From contig JAITRZ010000008.1 in the NCBI GenBank assembly GCA_031288185.1, positions 1 through 56,099 of the forward strand: DNA of 56,099 bases, given 5' to 3'. Made by a program: the position numbers and the translations under genes. This document shows, piece by piece, positions 26,531 to 35,003 of the stretch. Below the pieces are notes generated by a model that ran no database searches, was not told the DNA's origin, and saw only the letters and a program-made list of their open reading frames with translations. Position 1 is the first letter of the stretch. Every line of letters begins with the position of its first letter. The stretch comes from Coriobacteriales bacterium (GTDB taxonomy: Bacteria; Actinomycetota; Coriobacteriia; Coriobacteriales; UBA8131).

Positions 26531-28321
26531 TTACGATGGCAGTGGGTTTTCACCACCGCTGTCCGTGTCACTTGTGGTTTCTGCACCGCCCGTTGCGCCT
26601 GCACCGCCCGTTGCGTCCACGTCACTCGCTGTGTCCGCGCTGTCTGCCGTGTCCGCGCCGCTCGTGGCACCAGCGCTATCCAATATGTTTGCGCTCTCTG
26701 ATGTCAGGTCGATGCGCAGTTGATTAGGGTCGATTATCTGATTGAGGACATCAGTTTCCAGGCTGTGCGCAAAACTCTGCACCAGATGATCTTCGATATG
26801 GCGGTAACCGGGAGTGCCGCGATCAATAAAGAATAGAAACTGTCTTAGTACGTCGTCCAGGCTCACCATCTGATGACGTTGGTTGCGCAGAGACTCGCTG
26901 TAGGCGTGTTCTACCGCTCGTCGGCAGGACATTACCACGTCATAGCGCGACAGGCCGTCGCTAAACCGGGCCAGAAGCTGCAGATCCAGGTCGTGAAAAG
27001 AGGGGTGGTTCTTGGAAAAGCGTCTGAGTACGCGCAACCGTTCGTTGCGATTGGGCAACTCGATGCTGATTTCACGAAGCGGGCCAAGAATGCTTTCCAG
27101 TTCTTCACCTACAATCAGGGGTTCGCTGTCCAGTGAAACGGTGGAGGTAGCGATGGTGAACACACCCCCACGCGCCTCCAGGGCTCCCAGATAACTGAGG
27201 ATTTCAGTTTGCAGTGAGCGCCAGTTGCCGTGGTGTGTGCCGGGTGTAAAGCCCCTGGGATGGCCGGAAAATCCTGGCCCCTCATCACTGGTCCTAAAAC
27301 CAAAGGGACTGTGGCCGCTGGACAGAGCCTGTTCTTCACCCCAGAACAAATCCTGGAGGATGTCGATATTCTGTATCACCAGTGTGCAAGGATTGGGCAA
27401 CTCCGGAATGCGCGGCGGTCCAAACACCGTGCGCCTGACTGGGGCCATGATCTTTATTGTGCCATCACCATTGTCGTTTATATCCACCACTATCGTTACC
27501 ACCGGCCAACCAATCTCAGTGGCGGTTGCCTGGGCAAAGACACCGTTGTCCTCGCGTGAAGGTCCTATAAACATAAAGTTCTGGCTAAGCACCGGACCAG
27601 AGATACCGTGAAAGGATTCTGCCTGCTCAATGAAGTCGCGGGTGAGTTCATCTCCGGGATCAATGATGCCAAACTCGCGCATTTTAGCCTTGGGTGTCTC
27701 AAAGCCGGCCAATTCGCTGTAGCGAATATCTAGATGAGTATCGTCAGTTTCCTGCTCCGGCGTGCGAACACGGGCTTCTCCCTCGTCTTTATCGCCTTGG
27801 CTGTGCTCCACCTCCGACGTGAGCCGGGAAGCCAGCGCGTTTAGGTTGATCATATTATTGCCATCGGGAACCTGGTGCAGCAGTCCTTCGGCAATCTGCT
27901 CTACATCAACGCCGGCTTCGCGCAGCTCGTGCGTTAAAGCCATCGCCATGTCCTCAATCTCTGCCTTATTAAGGCCCAGGCCCGCAAGCTGGTTCACGGC
28001 CAGCCCCTGCAATTGCTCCAGGGCCTCGCGGGTTTGCTCTGAGGAGTTATAGGGCGCCAGGTCATTAAAGATGGCCTCGGCGGTGGAACGGTCGCCCTGC
28101 TCGCAGGCTAACAGCCAGGCCTGACGCAAGCCACTCAAGACGCGCTCATCGGGTTTATGGTCCTGTTCAACCGCCGCCTCAAAGGCCGCGCAATACAGGT
28201 GAATGGCCAAACGCTTGTTGCCGTCCTTGCGCGCGTTGTCTGCTGAGTTCAGCAAAAACACAGCGCGGTTATTGTCTGGTTTATCAAGACCGGTGTTGTT
28301 CTTATCTTCCATGATTTCCAT
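26531..28321 (-). CDS. AAA+-like protein with degenerate Walker A
   Basis: 596 residues. The N-terminal ~110 residues look helical and TPR-like. The central part from ~205 follows an AAA+ layout: FIGPSREDNGVFAQATATEIGWPV where GxxxxGK[ST] should stand (the P-loop Lys/Ser are lost), CTLVIQNIDIL at Walker B, ELPNRNERLRVLRRF and GLSRYDVVMSCRRA in the lid. The last ~50 residues are a Thr/Ala/Asp/Gly repeat tail. ATP hydrolysis is doubtful, so it is likely a pseudo-ATPase or scaffold. Family assignment is from pattern only. An ATG at 28312 is an alternative start. It converges on the hybrid kinase gene. Confidence 0.6.
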   Translation of the reverse strand: MEIMEDKNNTGLDKPDNNRAVFLLNSADNARKDGNKRLAIHLYCAAFEAAVEQDHKPDERVLSGLRQAWLLACEQGDRSTAEAIFNDLAPYNSSEQTREALEQLQGLAVNQLAGLGLNKAEIEDMAMALTHELREAGVDVEQIAEGLLHQVPDGNNMINLNALASRLTSEVEHSQGDKDEGEARVRTPEQETDDTHLDIRYSELAGFETPKAKMREFGIIDPGDELTRDFIEQAESFHGISGPVLSQNFMFIGPSREDNGVFAQATATEIGWPVVTIVVDINDNGDGTIKIMAPVRRTVFGPPRIPELPNPCTLVIQNIDILQDLFWGEEQALSSGHSPFGFRTSDEGPGFSGHPRGFTPGTHHGNWRSLQTEILSYLGALEARGGVFTIATSTVSLDSEPLIVGEELESILGPLREISIELPNRNERLRVLRRFSKNHPSFHDLDLQLLARFSDGLSRYDVVMSCRRAVEHAYSESLRNQRHQMVSLDDVLRQFLFFIDRGTPGYRHIEDHLVQSFAHSLETDVLNQIIDPNQLRIDLTSESANILDSAGATSGADTADSADTASDVDATGGAGATGGAETTSDTDSGGENPLPS

Positions 28322-28377
28322 CTCTCATGCGCACGTGACCTATCGACGGTATCTCACTGGTTTAGACTGACGCTTAG

Positions 28378-28419
28378 GATCAAGAGCCCTGCCTGCGGGA
28401 TCGGGAGCCTTGCTTGCGG
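28378..28419. repeat. 21-bp tandem repeat upstream of the AAA+-like gene
   Basis: Two adjacent copies (28378-28398, 28399-28419) of gatcRRgagccYtgcYtgcgg, between the AAA+-like gene and the 3' end of the first CmpB-like gene. Confidence 0.8.
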
Positions 28420-28503
28420 TCAGTCTTGGATTCCGTCCGTTATCAGAGTTATAGCACAGTTTGCAAGCATTGGAGCCAGACGTTACGGGAACATCATACT
28501 ATG

Positions 28504-29196
28504 TTACGAGAACTTAACCAAGCACAGGAGCAAGAAACCTGCCACCGCCACGGCACTAAGCACGTTAACGAGCCTATGCGGCTGCCGATTCAAGCAGTTT
28601 TCAGTTTGAGGATAGATACACCAGACGTAGAGGGTGGCCAGGGCTCCCAGGAACAGATCATTGATAAGCCAGGCCTGCTCCAGCACATTTAGGGGCAGTC
28701 CTGAGTTGTCCCAAAGCGGAAATTCACCAAGGTGGTTGGGCTGATTCAGTAGAAGCCCCATGCCCAGTTCCAAAAGCAGACAGAGCAAAACACTGGCGCC
28801 AAAACTTATGGCTAGGGCCGCTTTTTTATTGCTGCAACGTTTGACAAGTTGCTCTTTCAGCGGCACCAGCACCAGCGCGCAAAGTACAGCGGCCACGCCA
28901 TAGACCAAAAACGGATAGAACGGATCATCCCAAACCAATGACTGGGGGTCATAGATGCCAAACAGCCGCATTAGTGTGCAATAGAGCAACTCAAGCCAGT
29001 GGCCAAGCAGGGAGTAAAAACAGAAATACAGCCCCAGGTTGCGCCAGTAGCGCCCGCGTGTAAAGCGGTAGACGCGGCGGCCAGTCCGGCTTTGTTTCAG
29101 GGGCGCCGCGGCAGAAAGGCCCGAGGGTTGTTGAAAGGGACGAACACGATGGGATTGGTTTTTGTTTGGGAAGCGCGTCTGCGTTTTGGGGGGCAT
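28504..29196 (-). CDS. CmpB-type 'putative ABC transporter permease' membrane protein
   Basis: 230 residues from the ATG at 29196; a further in-frame start lies at 29286. After a basic ~45-residue N-terminus come several TM segments and the family signatures FCFYSLLGHWLELLYCT and LELGMGLLLNQPNHLGEFPLWD. This family is common in Coriobacteriia and Clostridia. It is named an ABC permease only by old homology, and no ATPase is nearby. The neighbour at 29486 is a clear paralogue. Function unknown. Confidence 0.78.
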   Translation of the reverse strand: MPPKTQTRFPNKNQSHRVRPFQQPSGLSAAAPLKQSRTGRRVYRFTRGRYWRNLGLYFCFYSLLGHWLELLYCTLMRLFGIYDPQSLVWDDPFYPFLVYGVAAVLCALVLVPLKEQLVKRCSNKKAALAISFGASVLLCLLLELGMGLLLNQPNHLGEFPLWDNSGLPLNVLEQAWLINDLFLGALATLYVWCIYPQTENCLNRQPHRLVNVLSAVAVAGFLLLCLVKFS

Positions 29197-29485
29197 CACA
29201 GCGGAGGTTCCTTTGGTTGATGGATGGGTAAGCCTTTTTTGAAAAGTATAGCCGTGCTCAACCAAATACCGAACGTGATACAACAACTGAGGCCGTTTTG
29301 TTAACCAAGTTCGCTCTACAGCATGTTTTCTTGACTGGGTCAGGATTACCGGCTTGTCCTACGGTTGAGTGATGAGAATTTTATCGACCAAGTTCGCGCC
29401 ACAACTCAGCTTGTTAAGCAATCCCGTGTCGCAACCAACTCCGTGCCGCAACCAAGCCCCATAGGTAAGAGGTTCAGTAAGGTGC

Positions 29486-30553
29486 CTAAGGGCTGTCAGC
29501 GGTGCTCAGGACAACGTATTTAATGCAGTACAGGGCCATCAGTATAGAAAAGAACACGACGATGGCCACAAATACCACCTGCATCACATCATTGGAAAAG
29601 TGTGCGAGCAGGCGCTCCAGTATCGGATAGAATACCCAAACCATCAAGGTAGAAACCAGGCCAAAAGCCAGGGCATTTTGCAGACATATCTGTCCCATGA
29701 AATTAAAGGCCATGTTGCGATAGTCCCATAGCGGAAGATTGCCGGCGGCATCAGGCTGATTGAGCAGCAGGCCCATCATCAGTTCAATGGAGGTACAGAC
29801 CAGTGTGTTGAGCACAAAGCTGAAGATAAGTGTGGTAACGATGTTGTGCGTTTTGCTGAGCAACCAGTTCTTGATAGGATACAGGAGCAAAATACAAGCC
29901 ACCGCGCCAATGCCGTATACTACAAAGGGGTAAAGCCAATCAATCCAGATCTGGGAGTTGGGATCATAGGTGCCGGACAGGATGCCCAACCGGATGAACG
30001 TGCAGTACAGAGCCTCAAGCCAATGGCCAATAATGGAAAAAACACAAAAGTAGATAATCAAGTTGCGCCAAAAGCCCCAGGTTTTTGGTTGCCAGAGTCT
30101 TTCGTGTTCTGCACGGACGCTTTGTGCGGGCTTAAAGGTAAAGGGCTGCACAAGTTGGGCCCTAACCCTTCGTGATGTCATGAAATAGACCACTGCAAGC
30201 ACTCTGACCCAGACAAAGGGGTTAAGCAAAAAATCAAAGTCTGGCTGGCCCTTAAGTAATGAATAGCCCACAAAGCTCACGCCCAAAACCACAGCACTGA
30301 CTATCAAAACCACATATTTGGTAATGCGTTTGCGCTGGTAGATAAGCCAGAAGAGGATTCCGTAGCAGACGACCTCAGAAAAATCAACATAGTCTTCGAA
30401 ATCAAAATGATAACTTGATTTAACAAATAAGACCAAGGCCAGAATATTAACGGCAATGTCCAGGCCAAAGTAGACCTGCCAAAAGCGGATGAATCCCAGA
30501 TGCTTGGGATTGTCATAGACCTTGTGCGCCTTACGTTTCTGCACGCCTCGCAC
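29486..30553 (-). CDS. CmpB-type membrane protein, longer paralogue
   Basis: 355 residues. Extra N-terminal TM segments (~25-45, 55-75, 80-102, 110-128) precede the shared core: FCVFSIIGHWLEALYCT near 180 and IELMMGLLLNQPDAAGNLPLWD near 265. The core is closely similar to the protein coded at 28504, indicating tandem duplication. GTG starts at 30553 or 30544 are possible. The 199-base gap to the next gene carries two accaagttcgc copies (29304, 29387). Role unknown. Confidence 0.78.
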   Translation of the reverse strand: MRGVQKRKAHKVYDNPKHLGFIRFWQVYFGLDIAVNILALVLFVKSSYHFDFEDYVDFSEVVCYGILFWLIYQRKRITKYVVLIVSAVVLGVSFVGYSLLKGQPDFDFLLNPFVWVRVLAVVYFMTSRRVRAQLVQPFTFKPAQSVRAEHERLWQPKTWGFWRNLIIYFCVFSIIGHWLEALYCTFIRLGILSGTYDPNSQIWIDWLYPFVVYGIGAVACILLLYPIKNWLLSKTHNIVTTLIFSFVLNTLVCTSIELMMGLLLNQPDAAGNLPLWDYRNMAFNFMGQICLQNALAFGLVSTLMVWVFYPILERLLAHFSNDVMQVVFVAIVVFFSILMALYCIKYVVLSTADSP

Positions 30554-30621
30554 CTCTACCGTACTGTAAAGCGGTAGGTTAGTCGTATAGGGTCACGGGC
30601 CTCAAACACCGGCGTTGTCCC

Positions 30622-31938
30622 CTATAGTGCGGTAGAGCGGTAGGCTGGCCGGATGATGCGTTTACCTGAGACGATCTCCTCGAAACGATGTGCCGCCCAG
30701 CCAACCATGCGCGCACTGGCAAAGAGTGGCGTAAACAGGTCAGCGGGAATGCCAAGCAGTGAATACACAAAGCCAGAATACATATCTACATTGGCGCAGA
30801 GCGGCTTATCGGAGCCTTTTTCGCGCGCAAGAACCTCTGGTGCCAGGCGCTCAATCAGCTCCAGCAGCCTTAGTTCATCCATAAACTCCGTACCTTCAGC
30901 CAGGCTGGCCGCCGCGCACCGGCATATCTGAGCTCGCGGGTCAGACAGTGTGTAAACAGCGTGACCTATGCCATAAATCAACCCGCTCCCGTCAAAGGCC
31001 TGTCCACGGACAATCCTGGTCAGGTAGTCGGCCACCTGTCCTTCGTCCGTCCAGTCGGCCACCTGTTCTTTGATGTCACGCTGCATCGCCAGCACCTGAT
31101 GGTTGGCGCCGCCATGGCGCAGTCCCTTGAGCGCTCCCATCGCCGCAGCATAAGCTGAATAAGCGTCAGTGTCGGCAGAAGTCAGGGTGCGCACGGTAAA
31201 GGTAGAATTGTTGCCGCCGCCGTGTTCAGCGTGCAGACACAGCATAATGTCCAGCATCCTGGCTTCAGCTGGATCAAACTGACGGTCAGGGCGCAACATG
31301 GACAGTATGGTTTCAGCGGTGGACTGTCCGGGGATGAAGCGGTGCATGATCATTGAACCGTTAAAGAAGCGGGCCTGCTTAGCATGGTAGCCCAGCACCA
31401 TAATACGCGGTACCCGTGAAATCAGGGACAGGGCGGTAGACACCTCATGGTCGGGGCTGCGAGACTCGGCCTGCTCGTCACAGGCATACAGTAGCAGCAC
31501 CGAGCGAGCGAGGATGTTCATCAAGTCCACGGGGGTATCTTTCATGATTAATGAAGCGGTAAAACCATCGGGCAGTTCGCGCTGGCTGTCCAGGTGGGCA
31601 ATGAAATCCGCCGATTGGTCGGCGCTGGGAAGGTACCCTGACAGCAACAGATAGGCCACTTCTTCAAAGTTGAAGCGCTTAGGCGCGTCAGTGCTGGCCA
31701 CCAGCTCGTTTATGTCACGACCACGATAGTTCAGCCGGCCCTGATCCGGCTGCTTGATGCCATCTACTAACGTATATCCGTGGACGTCGGCGATGTTGGT
31801 AAGCCCTGCCACCACGCCGGTGCCGTCAGCATTGCGCAGTCCACGCTTGACGTCAAAGCGCTTAAACAACGCTGGATCGATAGAGTTGATAGCTTCAAAC
31901 TCTTGGTATAGTGATAGATTATCAGTGGTGTCCGGCAT
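30622..31938 (-). CDS. gltA: Citrate synthase
   Basis: Condenses acetyl-CoA and oxaloacetate. 438 residues with the catalytic set: His in LCLHAEHGGGNNS, His in GLRHGGANH, Asp in CANVDMYSGFVY near 370. N-terminal RGLRNADGTGVVAGLT and LNYRGRDI are typical of the Gram-positive/anaerobe branch. The ATG follows aggaacc. Stands alone; no aconitase or isocitrate dehydrogenase in the window, so it probably supplies glutamate precursors. 2-Methylcitrate synthase activity cannot be excluded. Confidence 0.94.
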   Translation of the reverse strand: MPDTTDNLSLYQEFEAINSIDPALFKRFDVKRGLRNADGTGVVAGLTNIADVHGYTLVDGIKQPDQGRLNYRGRDINELVASTDAPKRFNFEEVAYLLLSGYLPSADQSADFIAHLDSQRELPDGFTASLIMKDTPVDLMNILARSVLLLYACDEQAESRSPDHEVSTALSLISRVPRIMVLGYHAKQARFFNGSMIMHRFIPGQSTAETILSMLRPDRQFDPAEARMLDIMLCLHAEHGGGNNSTFTVRTLTSADTDAYSAYAAAMGALKGLRHGGANHQVLAMQRDIKEQVADWTDEGQVADYLTRIVRGQAFDGSGLIYGIGHAVYTLSDPRAQICRCAAASLAEGTEFMDELRLLELIERLAPEVLAREKGSDKPLCANVDMYSGFVYSLLGIPADLFTPLFASARMVGWAAHRFEEIVSGKRIIRPAYRSTAL

Positions 31939-31981
31939 CAGTGGTTCCTGTCATTTTGACGTTGTGGCGGGTCTTTTTGAA

Positions 31982-32041
31982 TCATTGTCTTAGTGGCATC
32001 TGGGCCCGTCGCTCATTGTCTTAGTGGCATCTGGACCCATC
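31982..32041. repeat. 29-bp tandem repeat upstream of citrate synthase
   Basis: 31982-32010 and 32013-32041, two mismatches, core cattgtcttagtggcatctg. It lies in the citrate synthase leader, 40 bases before the start. Confidence 0.9.
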
Positions 32042-32193
32042 AAAACTATGCGTAATGGTACCACAGGGGCTGTCTTTGCTAAAAGTCAGGATAATTTGCT
32101 GTAGTTTTAAACAAATTAATGGACGGCGGAAACGGATGATGGGGCAAGGGCTGCTTGGGCGTCTTGTTTGCTCAGGTGTGGTGGGAGACCAAC

Positions 32194-33240
32194 CTACCTC
32201 TTGAGAAGCAGGTCAAGCATCAGGCGGTTGTTAAGATCAAAGGCAGCTTCGGGCTGAATCTCTTGGGCGCACTTGGTGTAGTAGAGGCGCTTGAGTTCCT
32301 GCGTCAGTACCTCACGACTCTTGCCAGCACGGCTGCCGTCAAAAACCAGTTGAGCCGCTCGTCTTGCTTCGCGGCCAGCGTTTACAAGAAAGCGCCGTGC
32401 ATCCTTGCCCTCTGCTACGTGGCGGTGGTTGAGCAGTATCCACTTCGGGTTCAATGCCTGGGCTCGCTCAATGGCACGCAAACTGCCTTCATAGCTAACC
32501 AAATAGGCAGGCATCACCTCATCTTGATTGAGATAGACGCCCAGGCTTTCTGATCCCAGCAGCAGTTGTTGTTGCTCGCACCAAAGCATGGCGCTGCAGC
32601 GGGTGTGACCTACTGCCTCCACTACCTCAAAACGCTGGCTGCCCAGCTCAAGCAGTTCTCCATCAGAGCAGGCGTGGCTTACGGCCAGCGTATCCAGGAA
32701 GTCTGCGTCATCAAACGTCAGGCCGCGCTCTTGTGCCACACGTTGGTTGAGGTCGCGTATGCTCGCGACAGCCGTGGGACGCTCAAAAACCCGCTTTGCG
32801 TGTGCCATTGCCACCACCGGCAGGTTGGGCCAGCGCCGTTTACACCAGGCACTGCCTGATGCATGGTCGTAGTGGCTGTGGGACAGAAACAAGCAATCCG
32901 GCGACCGTCCACCCAAAAGCCGCTCGACGTTGCACACAAGGCCCGGCGCGCTAAAACCAAAGCCGCTGTCATATAGCAAACTAAAATCAGAAGCCAGCAG
33001 CAGGTAGGCTTCGCCGCCGGGGGCAGCGCCAACGGCATGAATCTCTATCTGTTTGTTGGAAAAGAGGCAGGTGTCCTGAAGCTGCTTGCCTGCAGACAGG
33101 CTTCCGCCATCAGATTGACTCACCGCAGAAAATCCCTGCCCCTGTGGGTGTCTGGCCAAGGGGAAGCAGTCATTATCAAGCTGGCTGTCTGCGCTCAGAT
33201 GGTGAAACCTGAACGGTCTGGTGCCGGAAAACACGCTCAC
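32194..33240 (-). CDS. Metallo-beta-lactamase-fold hydrolase
   Basis: 348 residues. The metal motif is SHSHYDHASG (HxHxDH) near residue 120, with VEAVGHTRCSAML and LLNHRHVAEG for later ligands. The first ~65 residues (Ser/Gln-rich) are not part of the fold. The start GTG at 33240 overlaps the nitroreductase stop (GTGA), so the two are translationally coupled. Substrate unknown; glyoxalase II-like or thioesterase-like hydrolases share this architecture. Confidence 0.85.
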   Translation of the reverse strand: MSVFSGTRPFRFHHLSADSQLDNDCFPLARHPQGQGFSAVSQSDGGSLSAGKQLQDTCLFSNKQIEIHAVGAAPGGEAYLLLASDFSLLYDSGFGFSAPGLVCNVERLLGGRSPDCLFLSHSHYDHASGSAWCKRRWPNLPVVAMAHAKRVFERPTAVASIRDLNQRVAQERGLTFDDADFLDTLAVSHACSDGELLELGSQRFEVVEAVGHTRCSAMLWCEQQQLLLGSESLGVYLNQDEVMPAYLVSYEGSLRAIERAQALNPKWILLNHRHVAEGKDARRFLVNAGREARRAAQLVFDGSRAGKSREVLTQELKRLYYTKCAQEIQPEAAFDLNNRLMLDLLLKR

Positions 33241-33746
33241 AGCAGGATGTCAGATAACGCAAGGCTGCGCGCGTGGAACTCTGAGGGCCTGGCATCGTCT
33301 TGCGCAAAACCCACCGGCAGCACCGCCACGGGTTCCAGGTTTTCAGAAAGCCCCAGCAGTTCTGCGGCTTTGGCCGGGTCAAAATACATGACCCATACCG
33401 ATCCCAGGCCCAGATCGGCGGCCGCAAGCATCAGGTGGGTGGTAACGATACTGGCGTCAACAACGCCACTGTGCGCTCCATCAAAAGAACGCCTCCAGGC
33501 GGCCGTGCGCGCAAAGCAGACCACAAACACCAAAGGAGCGCCAAAGCGACAGGGAGTAAACTCATCCACCAGCGTCAGTTCCTGCGTTGAGCGCAACACC
33601 TTGATGCGCTGAGGCTGGTTATTGTGTGCTGTTGGAGCCACCAGCGCCATCTCCAGCAGCGCGTCGATCATCTCTTGTGGCACCGCATCGGGCTTAAAGG
33701 CGCGCAGTGAATAACGCCGTTTGGCCAATTGGGCAAAATCAGACAT
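33237..33746 (-). CDS. Nitroreductase-family FMN oxidoreductase
   Basis: 169 residues from the ATG at 33746, which follows gcgagg; the frame extends to 33821 without homology. KRRYSLRAFKPDAV near the N-terminus, APTAHNNQPQRI, and the FMN/dimer segment LAAADLGLGSVWVMYF fit the family. The substrate could be a nitro compound, quinone or flavin. Coupled to the downstream metallo-hydrolase by a GTGA overlap. Confidence 0.88.
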   Translation of the reverse strand: MSDFAQLAKRRYSLRAFKPDAVPQEMIDALLEMALVAPTAHNNQPQRIKVLRSTQELTLVDEFTPCRFGAPLVFVVCFARTAAWRRSFDGAHSGVVDASIVTTHLMLAAADLGLGSVWVMYFDPAKAAELLGLSENLEPVAVLPVGFAQDDARPSEFHARSLALSDILL

Positions 33747-34484
33747 GGATACCTCGCAAACATCGTGACGGGCCGGATGGACAGGACAGGGCAAGGGCAG
33801 GATAGCGGGCACCTCACACAATCACGCTAAATCAGGGCTGAGGCCAGGGCTTCAGGCCGCTTTGGCACCCTGGATGTAAGGCCTATCTTAACACTGCTGT
33901 GCTTGCAATGACAGATTCAGCTCCTATCACGCAACCAACACGTAACCAACAGGGACTCGAAGTCACATGGATGAAAAGCCTGCCCAAAGAAGGCGCAACA
34001 CTTCGCTGGATGGAGACCATGAGTTCGCTCTACTTCATCATAACAAAGCCCACTGTGAGGCAAAGTACAAACAGGACGGTTCCAAGTACCTGTGAGGCAA
34101 AGTACAAACAGGACGGTTAGTACATAACCTGGCGTTCTGTTGACAACCGTGTTCAGGCTGGCGTTTGGCATCATCGCTTTGCCCACGTTTGCCGGGGTGA
34201 CATCTGCTGTCGCCTGCCTGAGAGCGAGGCCCTGACACGCTTAGAATAAGCACAGGCTCCTCCCTGTCCCAGGTGGTGATCTGTGTCATTTCTGTAATTT
34301 CTAACACAGAGACGGTTTCTCTTGCGCCATTCACCCGATTGGCGGTAACCTTTCTGTTCACCCGTTGGATTTACTTTCATAGGAACAAGTTTTATGTGCG
34401 TCACAAAAGTTGTATACGCATCACGCAACGTCACACAAACATGCCGTTAAGATACTCGACAGCGCGTCTGACGATTGGAGAAGC
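33747..34484. other. Gene-free region before the sigma factor, with a 29-bp direct repeat
   Basis: No supported gene in ~740 bases. ctgtgaggcaaagtacaaac followed by aggacggtt occurs at 34053-34081 and again at 34090-34118 (identical, period 37). The sigma factor promoter should lie near 34380-34470, where tgtgcgtcac and caacgtcac recur. No other element is recognised. Confidence 0.6.
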
Positions 34485-35003
34485 ATGAACACCATAGCGG
34501 CAGAGCCCCTTCTTGATACCACGGAGGTGATAAACCGCTATAAGGATATGGTATATGGCATTGCCCTGACGCATACTCGCAATCGCAGCGATGCCGAGGA
34601 TGTCTTTCAGGACGTGTTTTTGGTCTACCATCGTAAACAGCCACCTTGCGGTGATGAGGAGCGCCTGAAAGCCTGGCTTATTACAACAACGCTTTACTGC
34701 GCAAAGCAGCTGATCACCAGTTCCTGGCGGCGAAAAGTTGTCTTGCTGCATGAATATCCTACTGAGGCAAGCTCGGAGGAGGGGTTTCACTTTCGTACTG
34801 ATGAACAGGATAGCGTATTCTCAGCCCTTCAGGAGCTTCCCCGTGCCTACCGTACGGTTCTTCACCTCTTCTATTTTGAGGATATGCCTCTGGCGCAGAT
34901 CGCTTTGGCGCTGGACATTAAGTTGGGAACGGTGAAGGCGCGACTTTCGCGCGGTCGCTCCCTTATGCGCGACCGGTTGAAGGGAGAGTATTTTTATGCG
35001 TGA
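34485..35003 (+). CDS. ECF-type RNA polymerase sigma factor
   Basis: 172 residues. Region 2: VINRYKDMVYGIALTHTRNRSDAEDVFQDVF (core and -10 binding). Region 4: LPRAYRTVLHLFYFEDMPLAQIALAL with recognition helix LGTVKARLSRGRSLMRD. The ATG at 34485 follows ttggagaagc; the frame runs from 34410. The next gene overlaps by 8 bases and has a membrane anchor, the usual arrangement for sigma plus regulator. Confidence 0.94.
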   Translation: MNTIAAEPLLDTTEVINRYKDMVYGIALTHTRNRSDAEDVFQDVFLVYHRKQPPCGDEERLKAWLITTTLYCAKQLITSSWRRKVVLLHEYPTEASSEEGFHFRTDEQDSVFSALQELPRAYRTVLHLFYFEDMPLAQIALALDIKLGTVKARLSRGRSLMRDRLKGEYFYA

